A stretch of DNA of 47,295 nucleotides from contig CANQPT010000011.1 in the NCBI GenBank assembly GCA_947625805.1, positions 1 to 47,295 on the forward strand, given 5' to 3'. The notes beneath the pieces are model-generated. The model saw only the letters and a list, made by a program, of their open reading frames with translations. It searched no databases and was not told the origin of the DNA. Shown here one piece after another: positions 16,584 through 26,195 of this stretch (position 1 is the stretch's first letter; each line of letters begins with the position of its first letter). Source of the stretch: an uncultured Clostridia bacterium. GTDB taxonomy: Bacteria; Bacillota; Clostridia; Oscillospirales; CAG-272. A program made the translations under genes and the position numbers.

Positions 16584-19373
16584 TTATACGGTAAATTTGG
16601 ACACAAGCAGCAAAGGTAGCGCCCAGAACAGCTGGAAGAGTGCCGCCCAGCCGGAGGCAACTCCCGTTCCGGCAAGGGCCACCACGATCCCGCAGACGAT
16701 CATGCCCGCAGCCATGGCCGCGATCTTGACCGCCGAGCCCATCTTGATGACCCGCAGCACGCGGTCGCAGCTCATAAACGCCCGCAACATATCCATAGAT
16801 GAACGGCGGGAAATAATGGCCGAGTCCATATGTTCTTTGGCGAGATTTTCGCTCTGCTCAGTGCGGCACTTGATCGCCCGCACAGGATAGTCCCCGTAGC
16901 GCAGTAATAACTGCAGCATACGGTCGTCGATATTCGGGTCATACGTGCGCACGCTGATGCACACGCCGGACGTATAAAGGGTGCGCAGGATGCGCTCAAA
17001 TTCGGGATCGATGGTATATTCCACATAGAACTTGGCGGCAACCTCGTCTTCGATGGCCATAAACATCACGCAGATGCCGCCGTTGCCCTCGATGACCTCG
17101 TCCTCGTCGTCAAAGCCCGGCTCATAGCCCTTGCGGCGCAGGTAATCGGTCTTGCCCATGTAAATGTGGGTGCCGCCTACCATGGCCTCAATGCCGTCCT
17201 GCTCGATGGTACCGAAATAGACCTCGTCGGTGGTACCAAGTTCCAGAGTGGCCATATTGAATACCTGAGAGAGCGGGCCGCCGTACTTGCGGAAGATATT
17301 TGCCGCGTTGAATACCACACGGTCGATGCGGTGCGCACCGTAGACCTTGATGCTCTTGACCTTGACTCCCTTAGCCGGGAAGATGTCCTTGTCCTCAAAA
17401 CTAATGACCTCGGCGTCCAAATACTCCTCCACTGCCTGCTCGCCGATGATGGCGCTTTCGGTACGGAAAGCGGCACGGCTGGCGCGGTAGAGGGGATAGC
17501 TGTATGTAAAGAACATGGACATGGGCGCACAGAAAGCCAGCGCAAGATAGCCGGTGGACACGCCGTAGGAGAAAGAGCCTGCGCGAATGGCGCCGATCAG
17601 CAAAAACAATACCGAAAGGGCCGCCGCCGCGGGCAGCAATAGACCCAGCAACGCCTTATAAGACGGATATTTTCCGATCTTTTCAAAGAAGCCGTCGATA
17701 AACGCACCGCGCCTCAGTTGATACATGGGCTTGCCGTCAAAGGGGTCGGTCTCCGGCGCACTTCCGCCCTCAGTTTCGGCCTCGTCGGCCTGCACGGCAG
17801 GCTCGGTTTCCTGCTCGGGCAGTTCGCCCTCTGCCGGGACGGGGGTCAGGGCCGGCTCGTAAAAGGCGCGGAACGCGTCCCGCTCCCGCCGGGAATCTTC
17901 CTCCGAGAGCGCACACAGGGCGTATTTGACCTTTTTGGAAGCGGTGATATTGAAAGAATAGATCTCCCGCTTGAGATTCATAAATTCAAAGGCAAGAGCA
18001 AAGACCATGCACAGTGCCACAGGGAAATTATAGGTAGTAAAAGATGCGCGGCAGAAGAGCGCCATCAGAATCTGATAGATAAACGATAAGCCGACAATTA
18101 TCACCGTCCCGATCTCGGGGATCCACTTGCGCTCGATCAGCGCGCTCACGCCCCGCTTCAGTTGATCAAAAACCAGCGCATAGCAAAAGACCGACAGCTG
18201 TAAGCCCACCATCAGGTTGACAAGCGGATAGTATCCCTTGTCCAGTGCCCGTGGCAGAACTGACAGGTTTTCCAAAAGGAATAAGAGCAACGCGAGCAAG
18301 ATCCCGCCGCCCAGCGAAAAGAGCGCTTTGCGGTATTTTTTTTTGTATCCTGCGAAAATTTCTTTGGTTTGAGAATAATCGGTAAATTCTTTGGGCGACT
18401 CGACCGAAACCTTGGCAAAAATATCTGTGGAAGTCATGGTCTTGGCGTCCTCGTCCGCCTGGGCCGTGAGTTTTTCGGTCTCCTCCTCGCCTAAAGCGTC
18501 CTTGAGTTTTTCTTCCATGCCGAATGCCAGCATCAAATTGACGTCCACCTCGTCGAAATCGACCTGGGTGTCCTGATCGCTTGCCCCGTCCACAGACGCT
18601 TCCGCCTGCGCGGGGGACTGCTCTTGCTCTTCCCCACTGCTCTCCGACGCAGCGCTTTCGGCCGCTTGTTTGGTCAAGGAGGTGATATAGTTCATGGCAT
18701 TCAGCCGCGAACTTTCACTGGGCGTAATGCTGCCGTCCGCATGAAAGACCGAGCCGTCTGCCGCCGTGTCTTCCGTCCGGCCCCCGGACTGCTCCGCCTC
18801 TTGATCAAGGGCGCGGTAATATTCCTCAGAGCCTTCGTATACGGCCTCTACCTCGTCGGTCAGCGAAAGCCGCTGGTCCGTCACGGACGGCGCCTCATCG
18901 GTCGGCTGTACATCCGCGCTTTGCTCATAGGCAAGCCGGGCTTCTTCCTTTGCCCGGAGGGCGATATGTTCAGCGTCCGGCATACCGCCGATCCGCTCCA
19001 TCTGTGCAATCTCCTGCGCAGAGAGCATATCCCCCATCAGGGTGCGCACGTCCGGCGCACTGCCCGCCTCAAAGCCGATCTCGGTGTCCGATGCGGGCAA
19101 CAGTTCCTCGGTGCTGGGCACGGGATCTGCCGGCGCTTGTTGCTTCTCTGCCGCCTCCGGTCTGCTTACGCGAAACCGGTATTTTACGGTAGGTGCAGCC
19201 TGCGGCTGCGGCTCCTCCTCATCGGACTGCCCGACGCGCAGAAGAATGGTATCGTCCTCCGTGTCCCGGGCATCGGAACCTTTCCCGTCCGGGGCGTCCT
19301 TCTGCGGGGCAAGGCTTTCCTTCAGTTTTTTTAACAACTCCTGCGGAGTCAGTTCTCTGTCTTTCTCGTCCAT
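16584..19373 (-). CDS. 929-aa membrane protein with degenerate P1B-type ATPase-like architecture (pseudo-ATPase)
   Basis: Long acidic Q/E-rich N-terminus; TM layout plus 'LALAFCAPMSMFF...AIIGEQAVEEYLDAEVISFEDKDIFPAKGVKV' and 'GGICVMFMAIEDEVAAKFYVEYTIDPEFERILRTLYTSGVCISVRTYDPN', collinear with P1B ATPases but lacking DKTGT and TGDN. Confidence 0.6.
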   Translation of the reverse strand: MDEKDRELTPQELLKKLKESLAPQKDAPDGKGSDARDTEDDTILLRVGQSDEEEPQPQAAPTVKYRFRVSRPEAAEKQQAPADPVPSTEELLPASDTEIGFEAGSAPDVRTLMGDMLSAQEIAQMERIGGMPDAEHIALRAKEEARLAYEQSADVQPTDEAPSVTDQRLSLTDEVEAVYEGSEEYYRALDQEAEQSGGRTEDTAADGSVFHADGSITPSESSRLNAMNYITSLTKQAAESAASESSGEEQEQSPAQAEASVDGASDQDTQVDFDEVDVNLMLAFGMEEKLKDALGEEETEKLTAQADEDAKTMTSTDIFAKVSVESPKEFTDYSQTKEIFAGYKKKYRKALFSLGGGILLALLLFLLENLSVLPRALDKGYYPLVNLMVGLQLSVFCYALVFDQLKRGVSALIERKWIPEIGTVIIVGLSFIYQILMALFCRASFTTYNFPVALCMVFALAFEFMNLKREIYSFNITASKKVKYALCALSEEDSRRERDAFRAFYEPALTPVPAEGELPEQETEPAVQADEAETEGGSAPETDPFDGKPMYQLRRGAFIDGFFEKIGKYPSYKALLGLLLPAAAALSVLFLLIGAIRAGSFSYGVSTGYLALAFCAPMSMFFTYSYPLYRASRAAFRTESAIIGEQAVEEYLDAEVISFEDKDIFPAKGVKVKSIKVYGAHRIDRVVFNAANIFRKYGGPLSQVFNMATLELGTTDEVYFGTIEQDGIEAMVGGTHIYMGKTDYLRRKGYEPGFDDEDEVIEGNGGICVMFMAIEDEVAAKFYVEYTIDPEFERILRTLYTSGVCISVRTYDPNIDDRMLQLLLRYGDYPVRAIKCRTEQSENLAKEHMDSAIISRRSSMDMLRAFMSCDRVLRVIKMGSAVKIAAMAAGMIVCGIVVALAGTGVASGWAALFQLFWALPLLLVSKFTV

Positions 19374-19390
19374 TTTCTATACCGCTCCAT

Positions 19391-20164
19391 TTACCGATTT
19401 CTTTGTCTTGCCGCTTCGCAAAGAATGACAGCGGCCGCCGTGGAAACATTAAAGGAATTGACCTTTCCGTACATGGGTATGGAAAGAATAAAATCGCATT
19501 TTTGCCGGATCAGGTGGGAAAGTCCCTTTCCCTCGCTGCCCATAACGAACGCCGCCGGACCCCGCAGATCCTGTTCATATACCGGTGTTCCGTCCGCCTC
19601 CGCACCGTAGACCCAAAGTCCGCCCTCCTTGAGGGCGTCTATGGTGGAGGCCAGATTTGACACCTTGGCAATGGCCAGATGCTCGCAGGCGCCCGCCGAA
19701 CTTTTGACCGTGACCGGCGTCAGAGCGGCGGAGCGCCGCTTTGGAATGACGACGCCGTGTGCGCCCGCTCCCTCGGCGCAACGAATGAGCGCACCCAGGT
19801 TGTGGGGGTCTTCGATCCCGTCCGAGAGCACCACGAAAGGCGGCTCGCCCCGCTCGGCTGCGATCTCAAGAATGCGCTCAAGGCTCACATAAACGGCCCC
19901 TGCGGTATAGGCCACCACCCCCTGGTGGTTTGCCCCTCTGCTGACCGCCGACAACTTGGCCCTGTCGGCGCGTACGACCGGAATGCGCGCCTCGCGTGCC
20001 GTCGACTCGATCAGGCTGATCGAACCCTCGCCCGCGCCTTTTGCCAGTAAGATCTTGTCCACGCTGCGTCCGCAGCGCAGCAGTTCCAGCACAGCAGTGC
20101 GTCCGGCCACGATATGCTCGGCCGGCTCCGTATCTTGATCCTCTTTTCTCTCGTAATCTTTCAT
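19391..20164 (-). CDS. rlmB: 23S rRNA (guanosine-2'-O-)-methyltransferase RlmB-like (TrmH/SpoU family)
   Basis: 'VVLSDGIEDPHNLGALIRCAEGAGAHGVVIPKRRSA...FVMGSEGKGLSHLIRQKCDFILSIPMYGKVNSFNVSTAAAVILCEA' SPOUT knot motifs. Confidence 0.92.
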   Translation of the reverse strand: MKDYERKEDQDTEPAEHIVAGRTAVLELLRCGRSVDKILLAKGAGEGSISLIESTAREARIPVVRADRAKLSAVSRGANHQGVVAYTAGAVYVSLERILEIAAERGEPPFVVLSDGIEDPHNLGALIRCAEGAGAHGVVIPKRRSAALTPVTVKSSAGACEHLAIAKVSNLASTIDALKEGGLWVYGAEADGTPVYEQDLRGPAAFVMGSEGKGLSHLIRQKCDFILSIPMYGKVNSFNVSTAAAVILCEAARQRNR

Positions 20165-20274
20165 GCTTTTTGTATATACAATAGGGCAGAATAATATATA
20201 ATATTATATCACAATGAACAGAGTTTGTACAGGCAATCCGCAGAATTTTTGCGCAAATTTTCTTGTCGGGGAAA

Positions 20275-20307
20275 ATAAGGGGCTGTCCCGGCAAGACAGT
20301 CCCTTAT
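20275..20307 (-). terminator. Terminator of pepF
   Basis: ATAAGGGGCTGTC-ccggcaa-GACAGTCCCTTAT; T-rich on the minus strand. Confidence 0.75.
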
Positions 20308-20339
20308 ATCCTCATTCGCCTCCGGTGCGCGGAGGCTTG

Positions 20340-22136
20340 TTATTCGCTCATGAGCGTTTCCATCTCGTCGATCAACTCATCGAAGAGATTCAGCGCCTGC
20401 TCGATCGGCTGGGGAGTGGCCATATCCACACCCGCGTCCCGCAAAAGGGAGATCGGGTCTTTGGAACAGCCGCCGGACAAAAATCCGAGATACGCCTTTG
20501 CGGCGCTCTCTCCCTCGCTCAGGATTTTTTGGGCCAGAGCGACGGCGGCCGAGAAACCGGTCGCGTATTGGAACACATAATAATCGTAATAGAAGTGGGG
20601 AATGCGCGACCACTCGTAGGCGATCTCCCCGTCCACTACCAGACCGTCGCCGTAATAGGTACGGTTGAGGGCGTAGTACATCTCGTTCAGGGTCTGGGCG
20701 GTCAGGGTAGTGCCCTGCTCGGCAAGGGTATTGAATTGCAGCTCAAACTCGGCGAACATGGTCTGCCGATAGAGCGTGGTGCGGAACTGCTCCAAGAAAT
20801 AATTGATCAAATATGCACGCTCCCGCTTTTCGGCAGTGCGCGCAAGCAGGTGCTTCATGAGCAGCACCTCGTTGCAGGTGGAAGCTACCTCGGCTACAAA
20901 GATCACGTAGTCCGCATAGGTCGTGCTCTGATGCTCCTTGGAAAGATAGGAGTGCAGGGCGTGACCCATCTCGTGGATCAGAGTGAATTCACTGTCCAGC
21001 GTTTCGGTATAATTGAGAAGCACGAACGGGTGGGGACGTGCGCCGGCCGAATATGCGCCCGAGCGCTTGCCGCGATTTTCATACACGTCGATCCAGCGGT
21101 TATCAAAGCCCTCTTTCACGACCGAGCAGTATTTTTCACCCAGCGGGGCCAGCGCCTCAAGGCAGGTGGCCTTTGCCTGCTCGTAGGGAATGGAACTGTC
21201 CGCCTCCGCCACGATGGGTGCGTAAAGATCGTACATATGCAGCTCGTCAAGGCCCAGCAGTTTTTTGCGCAGAGCCACATAGCGGTACATTTTATCCATA
21301 TTGGCGTGCACGGTGTCGATGAGATTGTGATAGACCTCCACCGGCACTTCGTTTGCGGAAAGAGAAGCCTCAAGGGTGGAACCGTATCCGCGGGCGCGGG
21401 AGAAAAAAAGCAGCTGCTTTGCCTGTGCGTCTAAGGCGGCGGCATAGGTGTTCTCATACGCTTTGTGGGTGTTATGCAGTTTTCGGAATGCGTCCGCGCG
21501 CACTTCACGATCCTGTGAAGTGCGGAAGATGGCATAAGAGCCCTGGGTCAACGGGCGCGGCCCATCCGGGGTGTCCACGTCGGGGTAGCGCAGATCGGCG
21601 TCCGAGAGTTTGGACGAGATCTCATCGGGAGCGCGTCCCAGTTCGCTTGCCATTGCCAACAGCCGCTCTTCCCGCTCCGAAAGCGTGTGCGCTCTGCGGG
21701 CAAGAATGCGGTCGATGGCCAGTTTGTAGTGGGCAAGGGCCGGGACCTTCCGATAAAAGCCCTCAAAGAGTTCGGGCGGAATGGCCATGATCTCCGGTTC
21801 CGAAAAAGCGCAGGCGGCGCTTACCTGCACGTACAGGCTGTACGCTTTGCCCACCATGTCGGTGTATTTGCTCACGGCAGTATCCTCATCGCTTTTGCGA
21901 CAGGCATAGTTATAGATGGCCGAGAGCGCAAGGCCTGCGCGGTCGTTTTGCTCGAAAAAGGCCAGCAACTGCTCGGGGTCGCTTAATTTGCCATGATAGG
22001 CGGCAAGCCCTTCCGGGATCTTGCAGGCCTCGGCATACGCCTCCTCCCACGCCCGGTCGGTTGCGAAAATGTCCTCTACCGCCCAAGTGTCCTCTTTGCG
22101 CACCTCGCTGCGATTTTTGACTGTTTGATCACTCAT
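20340..22136 (-). CDS. pepF: Oligoendopeptidase F (M3 metallopeptidase)
   Basis: 'TLIHEMGHALHSYLS' HExxH zinc motif; start at MSDQTVKNRSEVRKEDTWAVEDIF. Confidence 0.95.
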   Translation of the reverse strand: MSDQTVKNRSEVRKEDTWAVEDIFATDRAWEEAYAEACKIPEGLAAYHGKLSDPEQLLAFFEQNDRAGLALSAIYNYACRKSDEDTAVSKYTDMVGKAYSLYVQVSAACAFSEPEIMAIPPELFEGFYRKVPALAHYKLAIDRILARRAHTLSEREERLLAMASELGRAPDEISSKLSDADLRYPDVDTPDGPRPLTQGSYAIFRTSQDREVRADAFRKLHNTHKAYENTYAAALDAQAKQLLFFSRARGYGSTLEASLSANEVPVEVYHNLIDTVHANMDKMYRYVALRKKLLGLDELHMYDLYAPIVAEADSSIPYEQAKATCLEALAPLGEKYCSVVKEGFDNRWIDVYENRGKRSGAYSAGARPHPFVLLNYTETLDSEFTLIHEMGHALHSYLSKEHQSTTYADYVIFVAEVASTCNEVLLMKHLLARTAEKRERAYLINYFLEQFRTTLYRQTMFAEFELQFNTLAEQGTTLTAQTLNEMYYALNRTYYGDGLVVDGEIAYEWSRIPHFYYDYYVFQYATGFSAAVALAQKILSEGESAAKAYLGFLSGGCSKDPISLLRDAGVDMATPQPIEQALNLFDELIDEMETLMSE

Positions 22137-24597
22137 TGTCCTGCTCTCCTTGTTGTTTTTTATGTTCGGTGCCCGCTGTCGTGTCAAAGCCTGTGGACTC
22201 GTTTCCGTCAGTCGGCTCGATCCCCAGCGACATGGTGTCGCGTTTGGGTATGGTCTGTTGTTTTGCCGGGACCACAAAGGTCTTGCTCTTGGTCTTGGGC
22301 ATTTCTGGTATGCCGCGCTCCTTTGCGGGTGCGAACGGTTTGTCCTTTTGCCTGCGCTCGGGCACCGAAGCCGCCGGAGCGCCTGTCTGCCTGCTGGTAT
22401 AGGTGTAGCGGGCATGGATCGGCTGCGGACGGGCTCTTGTGCGCATACGCAAAAGAATCAGCCAGAGTGCCAAGAATACGGCCGTCACAATGGCCAACAC
22501 CCAGACGATTACCCGGACGGCCAGGTCGGATATGCCCTGCGGGGCGTGGTACAGGGTAATGGTGTGCACATACAAGGTCAGGTCGCTCCGGGCGCCGGAT
22601 ACCGCCTCGACGGCCATGTGCTCCAGAACGTCGATGCCCGCAAGGTCAAAGGCCACACGGGTCCACTGCCCGGAGGTAAGTTCAGTCGTGCCGTACAGCA
22701 CCACCGGCTCGCCCTCGCTCTGCCCGGTGAGGGACAGGGTAAAGGCGGTTTCCGGATCGTCGGTCTTTGCCATGACGTCCAGCACAATCAGGTCGATTCC
22801 GTCCATGGTATAGTCCCGGAAGTCCCGGACCATACCCGCCCGGTCTGCTTTTCCGGTCAGAGCCAGCACGATGCCCTCCTCAGTAAGAATGGCGCTGGCA
22901 GCGCTCTCGGTCTGACTGTCTGCCGAGAAGTTATAGAGCGATCCATCCGCAAAATCGGCAAGATACTCGCCCCGCGACTGACGCGGAAGGGAGCCATCGT
23001 GCAGTGAAAGCCGGGTGCGGGAAACAAACAATTCGGACAGCACGCCGCCCGCAAGCCGCTCATACTCGTCATCGCCCAACAGCATACGCACCCGGTCGGT
23101 AAGGGCGGCGTCGTCCATCACGGCGGTCTCGCACAGCAGCTGATATGCCCGCGTAGGCATTCCCTGCCCGTCGGCAAGTCCGTCAGTGCCGCCCTCCGTG
23201 GGCAGATAGGCACAGAGCAGAGCCGACACGCCGGAGGTGGTTTCGGTAAGATAATAAGCGCACAGCACCGACGCCGCCTGCAAATTCCGATCTTCTCCCG
23301 CATCCGCGCGGAACTGTCCGATCACAAGATCCCGCACACGTCCGCCGTGTAACAGTTCGGGAGTGCGCAGCGCGTCGGCAAGCACCGCAATATTTTTGAC
23401 CGTAATCCGCCGGGCGGCGGGATCCGGGGCCGCGTCCTCATCTTCCCAAAAGCGGGCGGAGGCCCCCTCCGCCGTGCCGTCAACGGAAATACCAAAGGGA
23501 AGATCGGACAAAGAAGCGCACAAACCGTTCAAGACCTCGGCCGCAGCGAAGCCGCCCTCGGGGGCAGCCGTATAATCTCCGGACAGGCTGAGATACAGCC
23601 TTGCGTTGGTATAAGTGCCGCGCAGCGCCGTGGAGGCAATACGCAGGGTACGGCAGAGATCGTAAAGATAGTCGGAAAGATCGTCCGGCGCGCCGGCGTA
23701 CCGGTCGGCATAAAGATTAACCGAATCACCGAAAATAAACCGTCCCGCAAAGCCGTAGGCCTGATCGTCGCGGGTATAGCGTTCACATAAAAATTCCATC
23801 AAGGCCGCATAGACCTCGCAGGACTCGGCAGAGGCGGTATTGACCGCGTAGGCGCTCCCCCGGCTGTCGGAGTCGGCATACAATAACTGCGCGGTCTGCG
23901 ACACGGCAGTCGCGGGAAGATCCAGCACCGTCTGCAAATAGACGCACACTCCGGCGGAGGACAGAGCACGCACGCGATTGTCTAAACGAATCAGTTCTTC
24001 TTTGTCTAAGTAATAGGCGCTCTCTCCGTATTCAAAACGAACGGCGCCGTCCACGCTGTCCGCCAAAAGAGCGGAAAGCGAAACCCGCACTACGGCCTGA
24101 GAGAGTCCTTGGTAGGAGGACACCCCCACGTCCGCGCTCACACCCGCAAGACCCTCCGGCTCGGGCAGAGCCGCGGAAGACGCCGCAAGCACTTCGGGAT
24201 TTTCGATATATTTGGCGGTGGCAAAGGTACGGTATCCTCCATCCACCTCGCGGGCCAGCACGTATTTGCAGTATTTTCTGCGATCTGCCTGCTCGGTGAA
24301 ATCCACACGGAAGGCAAGCTCGCTTGCGGCGACCATCTGGGCGATGGGCGCTTTTTGATTGATGGTGGCAAACTTCTCTTGGGGATCAAACTCAAACAAA
24401 TAGACCCCGCATGTACCGTAATCGTGTAAAAACGCCTCCGAGAGCACGGCGTCGACCTCTAACGTTTTTCCGTCTTCACTCAATCTGACCGACACAAGCT
24501 GGGTCTGCCGGCCGTCCTCGGCCGTGACCGCACAAGCAAGCAGGGCGAGCATTGCGCACGCCGCCAGCATACTGATCACCCGGTACCATTGCTTCAT
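22129..24597 (-). CDS. Signal-peptide-bearing membrane protein, DUF5722-like
   Basis: N-terminal signal peptide, 'FEYGESAYYLDKEELIRLDNRVRALSSAGVCVYLQTVLDL', 'GRFIFGDSVN', C-terminal TM and basic tail. Family name from memory. Stop overlaps the pepF start (ATGAGTGA). Confidence 0.5.
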   Translation of the reverse strand: MKQWYRVISMLAACAMLALLACAVTAEDGRQTQLVSVRLSEDGKTLEVDAVLSEAFLHDYGTCGVYLFEFDPQEKFATINQKAPIAQMVAASELAFRVDFTEQADRRKYCKYVLAREVDGGYRTFATAKYIENPEVLAASSAALPEPEGLAGVSADVGVSSYQGLSQAVVRVSLSALLADSVDGAVRFEYGESAYYLDKEELIRLDNRVRALSSAGVCVYLQTVLDLPATAVSQTAQLLYADSDSRGSAYAVNTASAESCEVYAALMEFLCERYTRDDQAYGFAGRFIFGDSVNLYADRYAGAPDDLSDYLYDLCRTLRIASTALRGTYTNARLYLSLSGDYTAAPEGGFAAAEVLNGLCASLSDLPFGISVDGTAEGASARFWEDEDAAPDPAARRITVKNIAVLADALRTPELLHGGRVRDLVIGQFRADAGEDRNLQAASVLCAYYLTETTSGVSALLCAYLPTEGGTDGLADGQGMPTRAYQLLCETAVMDDAALTDRVRMLLGDDEYERLAGGVLSELFVSRTRLSLHDGSLPRQSRGEYLADFADGSLYNFSADSQTESAASAILTEEGIVLALTGKADRAGMVRDFRDYTMDGIDLIVLDVMAKTDDPETAFTLSLTGQSEGEPVVLYGTTELTSGQWTRVAFDLAGIDVLEHMAVEAVSGARSDLTLYVHTITLYHAPQGISDLAVRVIVWVLAIVTAVFLALWLILLRMRTRARPQPIHARYTYTSRQTGAPAASVPERRQKDKPFAPAKERGIPEMPKTKSKTFVVPAKQQTIPKRDTMSLGIEPTDGNESTGFDTTAGTEHKKQQGEQDNE

Positions 24598-24748
24598 CGT
24601 AAAAATCCTTTTGCTTTCTCCAAATGATTCATTATTATTGTATCACACCCTACCCTGTTTTGCAAGCATTCCGCCCGACTTGGGACAAAAAACGCTCGAC
24701 AAAAGTGCGGATTGCCGCCACACTGTCGATTTCTTTTGCGCGATTAGG

Positions 24749-25016
24749 CAATACAATCAGGGTACAACGCGTTTTTCAGGGAATGCCCGCCGCGCCTGCT
24801 GTGCCGCCGCATTTGCCATACGTTTTATGCCTGCAAGCGCGCGCCTTGCATTCATCGGCGGGCATTCTCTTCGAAAAATCTCCGACCCATGAAAAGCGCG
24901 ATTTTTCGATTTGCAAGACAGCAGGCCGATGGAATACTTTCCGTATTCCGAGGCCGATCACACAGCAAAGCGGGAAATCACGCCGTCAGGGGCGCATTGG
25001 CACCCTGATTGTATTG
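24749..25016. repeat. MITE-like element or multi-hairpin structured RNA candidate
   Basis: Perfect 15-bp terminal inverted repeats CAATACAATCAGGGT (24749-24763) / ACCCTGATTGTATTG (25002-25016). Internal inverted repeats GAATGCCCGCCG/CGGCGGGCATTC, CGAAAAATC/GATTTTTCG, GGAATAC/GTATTCC. Confidence 0.65.
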
Positions 25017-25136
25017 TCTATTCAATACGTTTTACGACCTCCGCAATTCCATCTTGGCGTTTTGTTGCACAGGTCGCGCATCGCGTCACCGCGCCCAAAA
25101 TCCCGGAAAATAAGGGTTTCCACTCTCAGTTTCTGC

Positions 25137-25157
25137 CCCTCTACCGTGAGTAGAGGG
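25137..25157 (+). terminator. Intrinsic-terminator-like hairpin in the intergenic region
   Basis: CCCTCTAC-cgtga-GTAGAGGG followed by ctATTTTTg. Confidence 0.6.
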
Positions 25158-25196
25158 CTATTTTTGCGCAGTAGTGATCGGGCGAGAGGAAGTAGG

Positions 25197-25224
25197 TTGT
25201 ATTTTCCGGCAGGTGTGGTATACT
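25197..25224 (+). promoter_or_regulatory. Putative promoter of degV
   Basis: TTGTAT, 16-nt spacer, TATACT (25219-25224). Confidence 0.55.
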
Positions 25225-25283
25225 GAAAAGGCAAACAACGGACGGCGGACCTTTCCGGCCGTCCTCACTTTTCGGAGGATTCT

Positions 25284-26180
25284 ATGAACGATACCAAACG
25301 CTCTTCATCGGGACTTGTAATCACAACCGATTCCGCATCCAACCTGACCGACGATCTTCTCGATCGGTACGGGATCGAGATGATCGCTTTTACTGCAAAA
25401 GTAGACGGCGACGATTTTATCTGTTGGGAACGCGGCAGAGATTACGAAGCGGCCGCACATACTTATTATGACGCCATGCGGGCGGGCGCCGCACCCGGCA
25501 CGTCGCTGATCAACGCCCAGTGTTTTATTGACTTTTTCACCCCGTTTGTCGAAGGCGGTCATGATCTTCTTTATATCGGTATCTCCTCAGGTCTTACCGG
25601 AACAGTCTATTCGGCCGCCCACGCCGCGGCCGAGCTGCGCTCCCGCTTCCCCGACCGCCGGATCGAGGTGGTGGATTCGGTTGGCGCTTCGCTCGGCGAG
25701 GGAATGCTGGCCATACGTGCGGCCGAACTGCGCAACGAGGGCAAAGATCTCGATGAGATCGTAAAAGAGGTGCATGAGGTCATTCCCCACATGAATCAAC
25801 TGTTCACCGTCGACGATCTGGTCTATCTCTACCGGGGCGGCAGAATCTCCAGACTGGTCAAACTGGCGGGAGGACTGTTGGGCATCAAGCCTTTGCTCAA
25901 GGCGACCGACAAGGGTACGATTGAATTATATGAAAAAAGCCGCGGCAGACGACGCGCGCTCGACCGGATCGCCGAGCAGTTCGCCGGAACCTTTCAGCCC
26001 GTCCTGCAACGGGTGGGCATCGCCCACGCCGACTGTGAGGCGGACGCGCTCTATCTTCGCGACCGGATCAAGAGCCTGACCGGAGTGAAAGACCTTCTTG
26101 TCCGGCAATACGACCTTTGCTCCGGCTCTCACGTCGGCCCGGGTGCACTGGCCCTGTTCTTCACGGCGGAAAAACGATAA
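25284..26180 (+). CDS. DegV-family fatty-acid-binding protein
   Basis: 'LVITTDSASNLTDDLLDRYGIEMI', 'YIGISSGLTGTVYSA', 'GGRISRLVKLAGGLLGIKPLL'. Confidence 0.95.
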   Translation: MNDTKRSSSGLVITTDSASNLTDDLLDRYGIEMIAFTAKVDGDDFICWERGRDYEAAAHTYYDAMRAGAAPGTSLINAQCFIDFFTPFVEGGHDLLYIGISSGLTGTVYSAAHAAAELRSRFPDRRIEVVDSVGASLGEGMLAIRAAELRNEGKDLDEIVKEVHEVIPHMNQLFTVDDLVYLYRGGRISRLVKLAGGLLGIKPLLKATDKGTIELYEKSRGRRRALDRIAEQFAGTFQPVLQRVGIAHADCEADALYLRDRIKSLTGVKDLLVRQYDLCSGSHVGPGALALFFTAEKR

Positions 26181-26195
26181 ATTTTGATTTTGGAT

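Noticed and set aside
16584-19373. Annotating the 929-aa protein as a functional cation-transporting ATPase
   Set aside because: The DKTGT and TGDN motifs are missing, so enzymatic activity is not supported.
20214-21434. 406-aa plus-strand ORF
   Set aside because: Antisense to pepF and runs through the pepF terminator.
22150-23007. 285-aa plus-strand ORF
   Set aside because: Antisense to the DUF5722-like gene; no family-like motifs.
24624-25226. 200-aa plus-strand ORF and overlapping small ORFs in the degV upstream region
   Set aside because: Runs through the palindromic element with no SD or domain signal; a structural/repeat explanation is better.
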